This document shows, one piece after another, positions 26,201-34,949 of a stretch of DNA of 64,000 nucleotides. Source of the DNA: Gallaecimonas sp045291545 (lineage in GTDB: Bacteria > Pseudomonadota > Gammaproteobacteria > Enterobacterales > Gallaecimonadaceae); NCBI RefSeq assembly GCF_045291545.1, contig NZ_CP149514.1, positions 2,170,001-2,234,000 of the forward strand. Reading direction: 5' to 3'. A program made the position numbers and the translations under genes. Below the pieces are notes generated by a model that was given only the letters and a program-made list of their open reading frames with translations, searched no databases and was not told where the DNA came from. How positions within the stretch are numbered: the first letter of the stretch is position 1; each line of letters starts with the position of its first letter.

Positions 26201-26295
26201 AGGTCAAAAAACGCCAGGGTACCGCCCACCAGCAGCAGCAAGGCAATAAGCCAGCTGATCACCCGCCGGCGAATGGCAAATTCAGCAACCGACAT
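23242..26295 (-). CDS. RND efflux transporter permease (HAE1/AcrB-like)
   Basis: The 1017-residue inner-membrane pump has twelve predicted helices in the usual 1+5+1+5 arrangement and two large periplasmic loops. The opening MSVAEFAIRRRVISWLIAL and the YPGASPTQVEEELT block are typical. The proton-relay segment reads GMLVDNAIV, with Asp-Asn where AcrB has Asp-Asp, and the second relay has SGMLVKNGIV with the conserved lysine. It is one base from its adaptor gene. No outer-membrane channel gene is adjacent, so TolC is probably shared. Confidence 0.93.
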   Translation of the reverse strand: MSVAEFAIRRRVISWLIALLLLVGGTLAFFDLGKLEDPAFTIKSAMIITRYPGASPTQVEEELTLPIEQTIQALPYVDYVTSTSSEGLSQVVVEMKPIYRKKALQQIWDELRNKLGDLQPTLPGGVQRIKVIDDYADVYGMFFAITGKGYSYQDLKNYADYLRRELVLVPGVGKVQLEGAQRQQVYVELSRARLAALGISMQRIFALLSSQNSVNASGHVRVGNEYLRIYPTGEFQSVKDMEKLLISQPGAQAQVYLGDVASIHRGYAEVPSHLYRYNGQPALTLGVSFASSVNVVDVGQAVRARLAALAYQQPVGMQLATIYNQPQLVDDSVNNFLVNLAEAVAIVIIVLLLFMGVRSGVLMGLILLLTILGTFIAMKLMDIELQRISLGALIIALGMLVDNAIVITEGVLIGLQKRLTKLEAAKQVVAQTKWPLLGATVIAITAFAPIGLSADATGEYAGSLFWVLLISLGLSWLTAITLTPFFCDLFFKESPVASSDAPQDPYQGAVYQAYRRLLALCIRHRPLTLLLMLVALVAAVLGFGQVKQSFFPPSNTPMFLVDYWLPQGSDIRATEAHIKRLEASLLQVPHVSAVTSTIGQGAQRFMLTYAPELHNDAYGQLIISLDDRQQLNSVIAATRALLRHQHSDAFAKVKRLMIGPSPKASIEARFSGPDPQVLRTLAAQAEAVFQQDPALESIRHDWRQRVKVIRPQFAEAQARRSGITRQQLDEVLAMNFSGTMVGLYRDGSQMLPIIARPPASERLAADNIRDVQLWSPVYNRYLPITQVVSDFHTDWEDPLILRRDRKRTITVQAEPNVMGEQTAAQILARVRPAVEAITLPTGYQLSWGGEQEKSADAQKSLFSSLPMGYLLMFIITVLLFNSVRQPLVIWLTVPLALIGVSSGLLLMNASFSFMALLGLLSLSGMLVKNGIVLVEQIKLEQEDGKAPLSALIHAAVSRVRPVCMAAITTILGMIPLLFDAFFQSLAVVIMFGLGFATVLTLIVLPVLYSLFYRMPRQ

Positions 26296-27362
26296 TACAG
26301 CCCCCGTTCTTTGACCAATGGCCTGACGGCTTGGCCCTCTCGCAGGAAACTGGCGCCAGCGGCAACCACCACATCACCATGACTCAGGCCGCTGGTAATG
26401 GCGATACCGCTGCTGCTGACTTCCCCCAGCGTTACCGGGGTTAGCACTACCTTACCGGCTTGATAGCGCCAGACGTAGCTGCCGGATTTGCCGTCAGGCT
26501 GAAATACGGCTTCAGCTGGCACCGTTAACGGCTGCTGCGCCGCCAGGGCAAAGACCTTGTGCATATTCACCTGCACATCCACAGACATGCCCGCCAGCAC
26601 CTGTAATGACGAAGGCTTGGCCATCGTCAGGATAACCCTGAAGGTGCGGGTGGCCGGGTCAGCCACGGCATCGTGTTCTTTGTAACGCGCTAAAAATACC
26701 TGCCCTGGCACCCCTGCAAAACGCACCTGTGGCTGGTAGTTCACAGCGTTATCGCGCACTCGGCTCATCAGGCTTTCCGGCAGTTGAATGGCAATGTCCA
26801 GCATCTGCTTGTTTTGCAGCTGAAAAATAGGTTCTTTGGCCTGCACAAACTGAAAACTGTCAACAAAACGTTTGGCGATCACCCCGTCGTAAGGGGCGCG
26901 CAGACGGGTGTAGCTGAGATTGTCACGGGCCAGCCGCAGCGCCGCTTCGGCTTGCGTACGGCGCGCCTTGGCTTCGTCAAAGCTGGCCTGCGGAATGAGC
27001 TTTCTCGCCAGCATCTGCTCAGCCCGTTTAAATTGCACATTGGCTAAATCAAACTGGGCCTGGCGGTCCAGCAGCTGGTTTTGCAGGCCGGTGTCATCAA
27101 GGCGGGCCAAGAGCTGGCCTTTTTTTACCGCCTGGCCATTGCGTACAGCCAGTTGCTGCAACTGCCCAGGCAAACGAAATGCCAGCACCGAACCGCCCGT
27201 GGTAGCCACCACACCGGGAAAGTGACGCACCGCCGCCTCCGTGGCGCCGCCCACGGTATAGAGCTTGACCGGTGGCGCCGCCATATTGTCAGCACTTTTA
27301 TCTGCCTGGACATGGCAGCCGCACAGCAGCATGGCTGCCAGTAACACGCCGGTTCGCATCAT
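26295..27362 (-). CDS. RND efflux periplasmic adaptor lipoprotein
   Basis: The 355-residue membrane-fusion protein starts MMRTGVLLAAMLLCGC, with a lipobox (LLCGC) that marks lipid attachment. It has a lipoyl-like half motif, a helical hairpin (about 95-150) and the RAPYDGVIAKRF segment of the HlyD/AcrA family. I chose 27362 because GAGGG lies just upstream; an ATG at 27401 would bury the lipobox. It is the first gene of the two-gene pump operon and has no linked regulator. Confidence 0.9.
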   Translation of the reverse strand: MMRTGVLLAAMLLCGCHVQADKSADNMAAPPVKLYTVGGATEAAVRHFPGVVATTGGSVLAFRLPGQLQQLAVRNGQAVKKGQLLARLDDTGLQNQLLDRQAQFDLANVQFKRAEQMLARKLIPQASFDEAKARRTQAEAALRLARDNLSYTRLRAPYDGVIAKRFVDSFQFVQAKEPIFQLQNKQMLDIAIQLPESLMSRVRDNAVNYQPQVRFAGVPGQVFLARYKEHDAVADPATRTFRVILTMAKPSSLQVLAGMSVDVQVNMHKVFALAAQQPLTVPAEAVFQPDGKSGSYVWRYQAGKVVLTPVTLGEVSSSGIAITSGLSHGDVVVAAGASFLREGQAVRPLVKERGL

Positions 27363-27545
27363 AAATCCCTCATGGTTGTGGCGGCACAGTCTAGCCGTCA
27401 TGACTGGTCAGACAAGACCAACCATGTTGACACATTGTTATGCAAAATGATCACAAATGGGACTGTTTTGCCTGCTTTACAGCCATGGCAATAACAAAAC
27501 GTCAGCACGGCTTGTTATTCGATAAGGAAAGAGGCTAGTCTTTAA

Positions 27546-27561
27546 ATACCCCATAGGGTAT
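27546..27561 (+). promoter_or_regulatory. CsoR/CstR-like palindromic operator
   Basis: ATACCCCATAGGGTAT is a perfect 6-4-6 inverted repeat 21 bases ahead of the hydrolase start codon. Operators of the persulfide-sensing CsoR-family repressor CstR have this GC-core, AT-edge palindrome and often control persulfide dioxygenase genes. No repressor gene is in the window. Confidence 0.6.
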
Positions 27562-27582
27562 AGACCGACTGCCGGAGGACAT

Positions 27583-28449
27583 ATGACCCAAGCCATCGTA
27601 ACCCCGTTTTTTGATGAAGCCACCTTTACCTACAGCTATGTAGTGCAGGACCCTGGCAGCAAAGCGGCGGTGGTCATTGACTCAGTGCTGGATTTTGACC
27701 CAGCTTCTGGCCGTACCGCCTTTGACAGCGCCGATGCCATCATCGCTTTTGTTGAACGCCAGAGCCTAGAGGTGCATTACCTGCTGGAAACCCACGTTCA
27801 TGCCGACCACCTTTCTGCCGCCCCCTACCTCAAGGAAAAACTCGGCGGCCAGCTGGCTATTGGTGAGCACATACTTACGGTTCAGGAGGTATTTGGTAAA
27901 GCCTTTAACGCTGGTAGTGAGTTTGCCCGCGACGGCAGCCAATTCGATCAGCTGCTCAAAGACGGCGACACCCTGAGCTTTGGTGCCACGACAGTGCAGG
28001 TATTTCATACACCGGGCCACACCCCGGCTTGCGTCAGCTATTTGATTGGCGATGCCCTGTTTGTCGGTGACACCCTGTTTATGCCCGATTTTGGTACCGC
28101 CCGCTGCGATTTCCCCGGTGGCAGTGCCAGCACCTTGTACCAGTCCATCCAGAAACTGTTTACCTTGCCAGACAGCACCCGGGTGTTTCTCTGCCATGAC
28201 TACAAAGCCAAGGGCCGTGACCACTATCAGGGCGAAACCACCTTGGGCGAGGAAAAGCGCCACAACATCCATATTCACCAAGGGGTCAGCGAAGCAGACT
28301 TTGTGGCCATGCGCGAAGGCCGCGATGCTACCTTGTCCATGCCACGGCTGATCCTGCCATCGGTGCAGGTCAATATGCGTGCCGGCCAACTGCCACCGGC
28401 AGAAGACAACGGCGTTCGCTACCTGAAACTGCCACTGAATCTGTTCTAA
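27583..28449 (+). CDS. MBL-fold metallo-hydrolase, persulfide-dioxygenase-like
   Basis: This 288-residue metallo-beta-lactamase-fold protein has the metal motif THVHADH (His71, His73, Asp75, His76), a second ligand in HTPGH (near 140-146), and GDTLFMPDFGTARCDF. This pattern is typical of the ETHE1/Blh persulfide dioxygenase group that oxidises glutathione persulfide, rather than glyoxalase II. A GGAGG ribosome site and a CstR-like operator precede it, supporting a sulfide-detoxification role. A terminator follows, so it is monocistronic. Confidence 0.85.
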   Translation: MTQAIVTPFFDEATFTYSYVVQDPGSKAAVVIDSVLDFDPASGRTAFDSADAIIAFVERQSLEVHYLLETHVHADHLSAAPYLKEKLGGQLAIGEHILTVQEVFGKAFNAGSEFARDGSQFDQLLKDGDTLSFGATTVQVFHTPGHTPACVSYLIGDALFVGDTLFMPDFGTARCDFPGGSASTLYQSIQKLFTLPDSTRVFLCHDYKAKGRDHYQGETTLGEEKRHNIHIHQGVSEADFVAMREGRDATLSMPRLILPSVQVNMRAGQLPPAEDNGVRYLKLPLNLF

Positions 28450-28453
28450 GCAA

Positions 28454-28480
28454 AAGCCCGCCACACCGGCGGGCTTTTTT
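28454..28480 (+). terminator. Terminator after the MBL-fold gene
   Basis: GCCCGCC and GGCGGGC arms around a five-base loop, followed by TTTTTT. Confidence 0.85.
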
Positions 28481-28536
28481 CACTCAAAAAACGTGGTCAA
28501 AACTTGCACAGAGTCGAGGGTAAGCGTTAACCTTAA

Positions 28537-28556
28537 AATTAATCAGTCGATTAATT
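28537..28556 (+). promoter_or_regulatory. Palindromic operator of the TetR-family regulator
   Basis: AATTAATC-AGTC-GATTAATT, a perfect 8-4-8 inverted repeat, lies 11-30 bases before the cecR start and overlaps a TAAAAT -10-like box. TetR-family regulators bind such palindromes to repress their own operon. Confidence 0.65.
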
Positions 28557-28566
28557 AATTATAGAT

Positions 28567-29223
28567 ATGCCCATACTTGATGAACCCAACCGCGGCGATG
28601 CAACCCGCCAGGCACTGATCGCTACCGCCACAGACGTTTTTGCCCACAGTGGCTACGATGGTGTTAGCACCCGCGCCATTGCCCGCGCGGCCGGCATCAA
28701 CCAGGCATTGATCAGCTACCATTTTGGTAGCAAGGAAGGACTTTACCTGGCGGTTTTTGAAGCCATTGCCGAGGCACTAAATGAAAAAATCAGCCCGTTA
28801 GCCAGCAGCATGGAAAAACTGTTTACCGGCCAAGGCCAGCCACGCAGTCAGTATTTACAGGCATTCGAGCAATTGGCCAGTGCCATGGTCGACCTGATGG
28901 TCAGCCCGCAGACCGCCCATTGGTCACAGCTGGTACTGCGGGAACAACAACACCCGACCAAAGCCTTTGATGTGCTCTACGACCGTTTCATGGGCCGGTT
29001 GCTGGGCTTGATGACCCAACTGATCCAGCGGCTACGCCCAACCTTGAGTGAAACGGATGCCCGCTTGCTGATGCTCACCTTGTTAGGCCAGGTGCTGGTT
29101 TGGCGCTTTGCCCGCACCAGCGTTGAACGCCAAATGGGCTGGCATGACCTGGACCCGGACGCCATTAAAGCTCGCCTCTTTACTAATTTGCGCCTGTTGC
29201 TCGAAGGAGACTCCTCATGTTGA
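28567..29223 (+). CDS. cecR: TetR-family regulator CecR-like (YbiH)
   Basis: The 218-residue regulator has an N-terminal TetR helix-turn-helix (about 15-60: TRAIARAAGINQALISYHF) and a ligand-binding C-terminal part matching the YbiH/CecR type. It heads an operon in the same order as E. coli cecR-ybhGFSR and overlaps ybhG by seven bases. CecR modulates antibiotic sensitivity in E. coli. No clear Shine-Dalgarno precedes the ATG, so the leader may be very short or translation leaderless. Confidence 0.85.
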   Translation: MPILDEPNRGDATRQALIATATDVFAHSGYDGVSTRAIARAAGINQALISYHFGSKEGLYLAVFEAIAEALNEKISPLASSMEKLFTGQGQPRSQYLQAFEQLASAMVDLMVSPQTAHWSQLVLREQQHPTKAFDVLYDRFMGRLLGLMTQLIQRLRPTLSETDARLLMLTLLGQVLVWRFARTSVERQMGWHDLDPDAIKARLFTNLRLLLEGDSSC

Positions 29224-30197
29224 AAAAACCGGTTATCGCCCTGGTGGTTGTGGCGGTGCTTGGCGCCGCCGGTTACGGCTGGTACCGCCACCAGCAACAG
29301 CAGGCAGAGCCACTGACCCTGTACGGTAATGTGGATATTCGCGAGCTGTCGCTGGCATTTCGCCAGGGGGGGCGTATTGCCAGCATGAATGTGGATGAAG
29401 GTGACAGTGTTGACGCCGGCCAGGTGTTAGCCAAACTCGATGCCACCCCCTTGCAGCAACAAGCCGATGCCGCCCAAGCGCAAGTGGCGGTGGCCAAGGC
29501 CAAGCTCGATGCCCTGCTGGCAGGCAACCGCCAGCAGACCATTCAAGCGGCAGAAGAAAACCAACGTCAGGCCAGTGCCGTTTTTAACAGCCGCCGCCTG
29601 GAATACCAGCGCACCCAGGATCTGGCCAAACGCGGTTCAGCCAGCCAGCAGGCGCTCGACAGTGCCCGCTATGCCCTTGATGAAGCCCGCGCCCGGCTGG
29701 CCGCCAGTAAGGCCACCTTGTCACTGCTACAAGAGGGTCCACGCCCGGAAGACATAGCCGCTGCCCGTGCCCAATTGCAGGCTGCCAAGGCACAGCTGGC
29801 GCTGGCCGACACGGCACTGAACGACGCCACACTGGTGGCGCCCAGTAGCGGTATTGTACTAAGCCGGGTAGTACAGCCCGGCGCCATGGTGCAACCGGGC
29901 AGCCCGGTATTCAGCCTGTCATTGCGCCAGCCAGTCTATGTGCGGGCGTACGTCAGCGAGAATAACCTCGGTAAGGTTGCCCCTGGTACCGCCGTGCTGC
30001 TGAGTACGGACTCAAGCAGCCACCGCTACCACGGCAAGGTCGGTTTTGTTTCACCGCGAGCCGAATTTACTCCCAAGTCAGTGCAAACCCCGTCGTTACG
30101 TACCGATCTGGTCTACCGGCTGCGTATTGTCGTCAGCGACGCCGATAACAGACTGCTACAAGGCATGCCGGTCACCATCACCCTGGCGTCGTCATGA
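29217..30197 (+). CDS. ybhG: HlyD-family membrane fusion protein YbhG
   Basis: The 326-residue adaptor has an N-terminal anchor (about 5-22), a biotinyl-lipoyl half near 45-75, a long coiled-coil hairpin (about 80-185) and a second lipoyl half (VAPSSGIVLSR). It links the YbhFSR ABC exporter to the outer membrane. It lies between the regulator and the ATPase gene, overlapping both. Confidence 0.9.
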   Translation: MLKKPVIALVVVAVLGAAGYGWYRHQQQQAEPLTLYGNVDIRELSLAFRQGGRIASMNVDEGDSVDAGQVLAKLDATPLQQQADAAQAQVAVAKAKLDALLAGNRQQTIQAAEENQRQASAVFNSRRLEYQRTQDLAKRGSASQQALDSARYALDEARARLAASKATLSLLQEGPRPEDIAAARAQLQAAKAQLALADTALNDATLVAPSSGIVLSRVVQPGAMVQPGSPVFSLSLRQPVYVRAYVSENNLGKVAPGTAVLLSTDSSSHRYHGKVGFVSPRAEFTPKSVQTPSLRTDLVYRLRIVVSDADNRLLQGMPVTITLASS

Positions 30198-31879
30198 GCG
30201 CCGCCATTGTCATTGATGAGCTGCACAAAGCCTTTGGGCAAACCCAGGCGCTGCGCGGCATCAGTGCTCAAATTGCTTCGGGTCGACTGACCGGCCTGGT
30301 GGGCCCGGACGGCGCTGGCAAAACCACGCTGATACGGATGATGGCCGGGCTACTCAGCCCCGACAGTGGCAGCCTCAGAGTGGCGGGGCTGAACCCGGAA
30401 CAAGACGGCGATGCGCTGGCCGACACCATCGGCTACATGCCACAACGCTTCGGTCTCTATGAAGATCTGTCGGTGATGGAAAATCTGCGCCTCTATGCCG
30501 AGCTACGCGGCCTGGAGCGCCAGCAATATCAGCAAACTTTTGACAAGCTGCTGGACTTTACCCGCCTGGGCCCTTTTACCCGGCGGCTGGCCGGGCAACT
30601 GTCTGGCGGCATGAAGCAAAAGCTGGGGTTGGCTTGCGCCTTGATTACCTCGCCTAGCGTGCTGTTACTGGACGAACCTGGCGTTGGTGTTGACCCGGTC
30701 AGCCGCCAGGATCTGTGGCGCATGGTGCAAGCCCTGACCGATAACGGCATGGCCGTGCTCTGGGCCACCGCCTATCTGGAAGAAGCCGAACGCTGTGAAG
30801 ATGTGTTGTTACTCAGCGACGGCCAGCTACATTACCGCGGCGAGCCGGCCACCTTGACCGCTCGTCTTGCCGGCCGCTGTTTTCGCCTGCAAGGTCAAGG
30901 CAGCACCGATAAACGGGCACTGCTACGCCAGGCTCTGGCTGAAGAGAACGTCCGTGACGGCGTTATTGAAGGCGATGCCATCCGGCTGGTAGTGGCCAAA
31001 GACGCCAGCACTGACAACCTCCAGCCCCTGGGGCAGTTAACGCCCACTGCGCCGCGTTTTGAAGACGCCTTTATCGATCTGCTCGGCGGTGGCCCCGGCG
31101 GCCATTCGCCGCTGGCCGACACCATGGCCACAGTGACATTAAGCGGCGACATGGTCAGCTGCCAGCACCTGAGTAAACGTTTCGGTGATTTTGCCGCCAC
31201 CGATGACGTCAGTTTTGCCGTTAAAAAAGGTGAGATCTTCGGTTTACTGGGCCCCAACGGCGCCGGTAAATCCACCACCTTCAAGATGCTCTGCGGGCTG
31301 CTGCGCCCCAGCAGTGGTGAGGCCCGAGTAGCAGGTTTTGACCTGGCCCAAGGCGCTTCGGCAGCCAAACACCAGCTGGGCTACATGGCACAGAAATTTT
31401 CGCTGTACGGCTTGCTGTCGGTGCGCCAGAACCTGGCGTTTAGCGCCGGTGTTTATGGTCTCAGTGGCCGCCAGCGCCAGCAGCGTATCGATGAAATGAT
31501 CAGCAGTTTTGGCCTGGCGCCCTTTCTCGACAGTGCCCCGGATGACCTGTCACTGGGCTACAAACAGCGTTTGGCACTGGCTTGCGCCCTGATGCACCAG
31601 CCGCCCATCTTGTTTCTTGATGAACCCACCTCCGGTGTTGACCCCATCACCCGCCGCGAATTCTGGACTCACATCAATGGTCTGGTCAGCAAAGGGGTTA
31701 CCGTGCTTGTCACCACGCATTTTATGGACGAGGCGGAATACTGTGATCGGGTGGCGCTGATGTACAAAGGGCAAGTGATCGCGCTGGACAGCCCCGACGC
31801 ACTCAAAGCCCAGGCCGGCGACAACGCCAGCATGGAGCAGGCTTTTATTCATCTGATTGAGGCGCAGCATCATGACTAG
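30194..31879 (+). CDS. ybhF: ABC exporter ATP-binding protein YbhF (two ATPase domains)
   Basis: The 561-residue protein contains two fused nucleotide-binding domains. The first has Walker A GPDGAGKTT (about 37-45), LSGGMKQKLG and LLLDEPG; the second has GPNGAGKST (about 353-361), LSLGYKQRLALA and LFLDEPT. It energises the YbhS/YbhR membrane pair. The second domain reads LSLGYKQ rather than LSGGQ, common in the drug ABC-2 group. Confidence 0.92.
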   Translation: MSAAIVIDELHKAFGQTQALRGISAQIASGRLTGLVGPDGAGKTTLIRMMAGLLSPDSGSLRVAGLNPEQDGDALADTIGYMPQRFGLYEDLSVMENLRLYAELRGLERQQYQQTFDKLLDFTRLGPFTRRLAGQLSGGMKQKLGLACALITSPSVLLLDEPGVGVDPVSRQDLWRMVQALTDNGMAVLWATAYLEEAERCEDVLLLSDGQLHYRGEPATLTARLAGRCFRLQGQGSTDKRALLRQALAEENVRDGVIEGDAIRLVVAKDASTDNLQPLGQLTPTAPRFEDAFIDLLGGGPGGHSPLADTMATVTLSGDMVSCQHLSKRFGDFAATDDVSFAVKKGEIFGLLGPNGAGKSTTFKMLCGLLRPSSGEARVAGFDLAQGASAAKHQLGYMAQKFSLYGLLSVRQNLAFSAGVYGLSGRQRQQRIDEMISSFGLAPFLDSAPDDLSLGYKQRLALACALMHQPPILFLDEPTSGVDPITRREFWTHINGLVSKGVTVLVTTHFMDEAEYCDRVALMYKGQVIALDSPDALKAQAGDNASMEQAFIHLIEAQHHD

Positions 31880-32966
31880 CCGCCGGCTGTTTGCCCTGGT
31901 GAAAAAGGAGAGTTTGCAGGTACTGCGCGACCCTTCCGCCATCTTAATTGCCTTTGTTCTGCCGGTCATTTTACTGTTTCTGTTTGCCTATGCGGTGTCG
32001 CTGGATATCCGTCAGGTACACCTGGGCGTAGTTGTGCAGAGCGACAGCGCCAAAGCCCATTCGCTGGCCTCCGCCTTTGCCGGCACGCCTTACTTCAAGG
32101 TGCTGCCCGCCCGCCACCGGCGAACAGTAGAAGCACAACTGGTCAGTGGTGATATCAAAGGCTATGTGGTGATCCCTGCCGACTTTGACCGCCGCCTGGC
32201 ACACCGCCAGACCCTGGTGCAAATCGTCACCGATGGCACCCAGCCAAATACCGCCAACTTTGTTGCCGGCTATGCCCAAGGCGTGATCAGTAACTGGCTG
32301 ATAAGCAATGGCGTCAGCATGCCGGTAAACCTGGCACCACGGGTCTGGTTTAATCCGGATGTGGAAAGCCGGCGCTTTCTGATCCCCGGGGCCATTGCCA
32401 TCATCATGACCATGATCGGCACCTTGCTGACCGCGCTGGTGGTGGCCCGGGAGTGGGAGCGCGGCACCATGGAGGCCTTGCTGTCGACGCCGGCACGGGT
32501 ACCGGAAATTCTGCTCGGCAAATTGCTGCCCTACTTTGGCCTGGGGCTGCTGGCCACATTGGGTAGCACAGTTCTGGCGATCACCGTCTTTGATGTCCCC
32601 CTGCGCGGTAGCTGGCTGGCACTGCTGGCGCTGTCCAGTTGCTTTTTAATTCCGGCACTGGGGCAAGGGCTGCTGATCTCGGCCCTGGCCAAAAATCAGT
32701 TTATTGCCGCACAGCTGGCGCTTTTTTCCGGTTTTTTACCAGCCTTCATGCTGTCTGGCTTTATTTTTGAGATCGATGCCATGCCACTGCCGCTGCGATT
32801 GCTGACGCACATAGTACCGGCACGCTATTTCATCGAGTCACTACAGACCGTTTTTCTGGTGGGTGACGTCTGGCCGCTGATGCTGCCCGATATGGCAGCC
32901 ATGGTTTTGATTGGTCTGGTGATGTTTGCCATTGCCCGGGCCAAAACCCGCAAATCACTGGAGTAA
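31872..32966 (+). CDS. ybhS: ABC-2 permease YbhS
   Basis: This 364-residue permease has one N-terminal helix, an extracytoplasmic domain of about 130 residues, then five helices, the ABC-2 drug exporter layout. The start at 31872 overlaps the ybhF stop (ATGACTAG); an ATG at 31857 would add only five residues. The internal RDPSAILIAFVLPVILL and WERGTMEALLSTP segments are family signatures. Confidence 0.9.
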   Translation: MTSRRLFALVKKESLQVLRDPSAILIAFVLPVILLFLFAYAVSLDIRQVHLGVVVQSDSAKAHSLASAFAGTPYFKVLPARHRRTVEAQLVSGDIKGYVVIPADFDRRLAHRQTLVQIVTDGTQPNTANFVAGYAQGVISNWLISNGVSMPVNLAPRVWFNPDVESRRFLIPGAIAIIMTMIGTLLTALVVAREWERGTMEALLSTPARVPEILLGKLLPYFGLGLLATLGSTVLAITVFDVPLRGSWLALLALSSCFLIPALGQGLLISALAKNQFIAAQLALFSGFLPAFMLSGFIFEIDAMPLPLRLLTHIVPARYFIESLQTVFLVGDVWPLMLPDMAAMVLIGLVMFAIARAKTRKSLE

Positions 32967-32970
32967 GACC

Positions 32971-34053
32971 ATGTCATTTGCTCGCCTGCGGGCGCAAATC
33001 ATCAAAGAATTTCTGAGCCTGCTGCGTGACCCAAAAGCCCGGGCGATACTGATTGTGCCGCCGATGCTGCAGCTGTTTATCCTGTCTTTTGCTGCCACCT
33101 TGGACGTTAAAAACGCCACCGTCGGTATCTACAACCAGGATAGCGGCCAAAGTGCTTATGAGCTGGTGCAGGCCATTGAGCACGCCAGCTTCGTTGGCAA
33201 CTTGGTGGCTGTGCATAGCGAACAAGGCCAGCAGCAACTGATTGACCAGCATAAAGCACTGCTGGTGGTGCATATTCCCGAGGATTATTCACACCACCGG
33301 CTGGCTGGCACCGCCGCCACAGTGCAGGTACTGATGGACGGGCGCCGCGCCAATGCTGCCCAGGTGGCTCTTAATTACCTACAGCAAATTGCCTTGAGCC
33401 AAGGCGGCGTCACCGAGCCGGTACGCTTGCGTCACAACTTTAACCCTAATCTGATCTATCGCTGGTTTATTGTGCCGGGCCTGTCCGGCATTCTGGCGAT
33501 GTTTGTGTCGCTGGTGATCACCTCGCTGTCTATCGCCCGTGAGCGCGAGCTGGGCACCTTTGATCAGTTGCTGGTATCGCCAACCCGGCCCCTGGAAATC
33601 ATCATCGCCAAGTGTATTCCGGCAGTGGTGGTGGGGTTTGCTTTGGGGTCGTTGATGATCCTGGCCGCGTTGCTGGTTTTTCAGGTGCCGCTCAGTGGTT
33701 CATTGCTGACAATGGCGGCCTCATTGCTGCTGTTTATTGTCTCGGTGGTGGGTATCGGCTTGATGATCTCGGCGCTGGCCATGACCCAGCAGCAGGCGAT
33801 CCTCGGCGCCTTTGCCGTCGGCATTCCGATGATCCTGATGTCAGGCTTTGCTACCCCGATTGAGAATATGCCGGCGCTGTTACGGGCGGTGGCCGAAGCC
33901 ATCCCCCTGACCCACTACCTGGTTTTGATCCATGGTATTTTTCTCAAAGCCGCGCCAGCGGCAGTCATCAGCCAGCATCTGTGGCCCATGGCACTGATAA
34001 CGCTGGTCACCCTCAGTGGCGCCACTATCATGGTGCGCTGGCGCCTGCAGTAA
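32971..34053 (+). CDS. ybhR: ABC-2 permease YbhR
   Basis: The 360-residue second permease is a paralogue of YbhS with the same layout, showing RDPKARAILIVPP near the start and RERELGTFDQLLVSP. It completes the CecR-controlled exporter. The ATG at 32971 lies four bases after the ybhS stop. Its 3' end is two bases from the end of the convergent lipid kinase gene, with no visible terminator. Confidence 0.9.
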   Translation: MSFARLRAQIIKEFLSLLRDPKARAILIVPPMLQLFILSFAATLDVKNATVGIYNQDSGQSAYELVQAIEHASFVGNLVAVHSEQGQQQLIDQHKALLVVHIPEDYSHHRLAGTAATVQVLMDGRRANAAQVALNYLQQIALSQGGVTEPVRLRHNFNPNLIYRWFIVPGLSGILAMFVSLVITSLSIARERELGTFDQLLVSPTRPLEIIIAKCIPAVVVGFALGSLMILAALLVFQVPLSGSLLTMAASLLLFIVSVVGIGLMISALAMTQQQAILGAFAVGIPMILMSGFATPIENMPALLRAVAEAIPLTHYLVLIHGIFLKAAPAAVISQHLWPMALITLVTLSGATIMVRWRLQ

Positions 34054-34054
34054 A

Positions 34055-34939
34055 TCAGGGCAGGTGAAAACGCAGGGCCTGAGGCCGTACCTTGATATCA
34101 AAGTGGCGGCCGGTGATCGGCTCGCCATCTAAGTTCAGGTGCAATGTTTGCTCGGTGCTGAGCGTAAAGTGCGCCAGTGACTGACGCTTAACCCAGTCTT
34201 GATGGCCCGCCCCCCCTTGTTCGATAAAACCCTGCAACAAGGTGGTAATGGATTGCTGCGGATTGGGGGGTAACAAGGTCAGCTCCAGCAGGCCATCATC
34301 AAGGGCGGCACCCGGGCACAAACGGATGCCGCCGCCGGCCTGCTGGCCGTTACCAATGGCCAGCGCCAGCAAGTCGCCCTGCCAGTGAAAGTCGTCGCTG
34401 TCGATACGGGCGCTGATCGGTGAGAATTCAAATAGCTTACTGAGACCGGTCAAAAGATAAGAGGCTTTGCCCAGCCAGTTTTTCAAGTTCGGGTCGGTAT
34501 TGACGGTCACTTGCGAACCAAAGCCGCCGGTGGCCACATTGAGAAACAGCTTGTCGTTGATCTGTCCGGCATCAATAGCCCGCGCCGGACGCTCAACAAT
34601 AACTGCCAGTGCGGCTGCCAAATCGTCACTGGCAATACCGGCGCCACCGGCAAAGTCATTGGCCGTACCCATCGGCAGTAAACCCAGAGCGTAATCGGGC
34701 TCACCGCCGTCCAGCGCACCGTGCAGCACTTCATTGAGGGTGCCATCACCACCGGCGGCAATGACGGTGTCATAGCCCTGCCCCCTGGCCTGATGAGCAA
34801 ACCGCTGGGCATCGCCGGCTTCAAAAGTCACCTGCACGGAAACGCGGTGGCCGTCATCCCGGCACTGTTCAACCAACTTGCGCAGGCGCGGCTCCGTGGC
34901 GGCTTTACCATGAATAATCAGGTGCAGAGATTTCCCCAT
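34055..34939 (-). CDS. yegS: YegS-like lipid kinase
   Basis: The 294-residue protein has the diacylglycerol-kinase catalytic fold. The GGDGTLNE motif lies near 64-71, PMGTANDFA near 90-98, and a C-terminal LNLDGEP segment follows. YegS phosphorylates phosphatidylglycerol in vitro; the physiological substrate is uncertain. I chose the ATG at 34939 (MGKSLHLIIHGK), where the domain begins. The frame stays open upstream without family resemblance. Confidence 0.88.
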   Translation of the reverse strand: MGKSLHLIIHGKAATEPRLRKLVEQCRDDGHRVSVQVTFEAGDAQRFAHQARGQGYDTVIAAGGDGTLNEVLHGALDGGEPDYALGLLPMGTANDFAGGAGIASDDLAAALAVIVERPARAIDAGQINDKLFLNVATGGFGSQVTVNTDPNLKNWLGKASYLLTGLSKLFEFSPISARIDSDDFHWQGDLLALAIGNGQQAGGGIRLCPGAALDDGLLELTLLPPNPQQSITTLLQGFIEQGGAGHQDWVKRQSLAHFTLSTEQTLHLNLDGEPITGRHFDIKVRPQALRFHLP

Positions 34940-34949
34940 GAACGGCCTC

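Noticed and set aside
23722..26382. Plus-strand open frames opposite the RND pump
   Set aside because: They are antisense shadows; none shows a family match.
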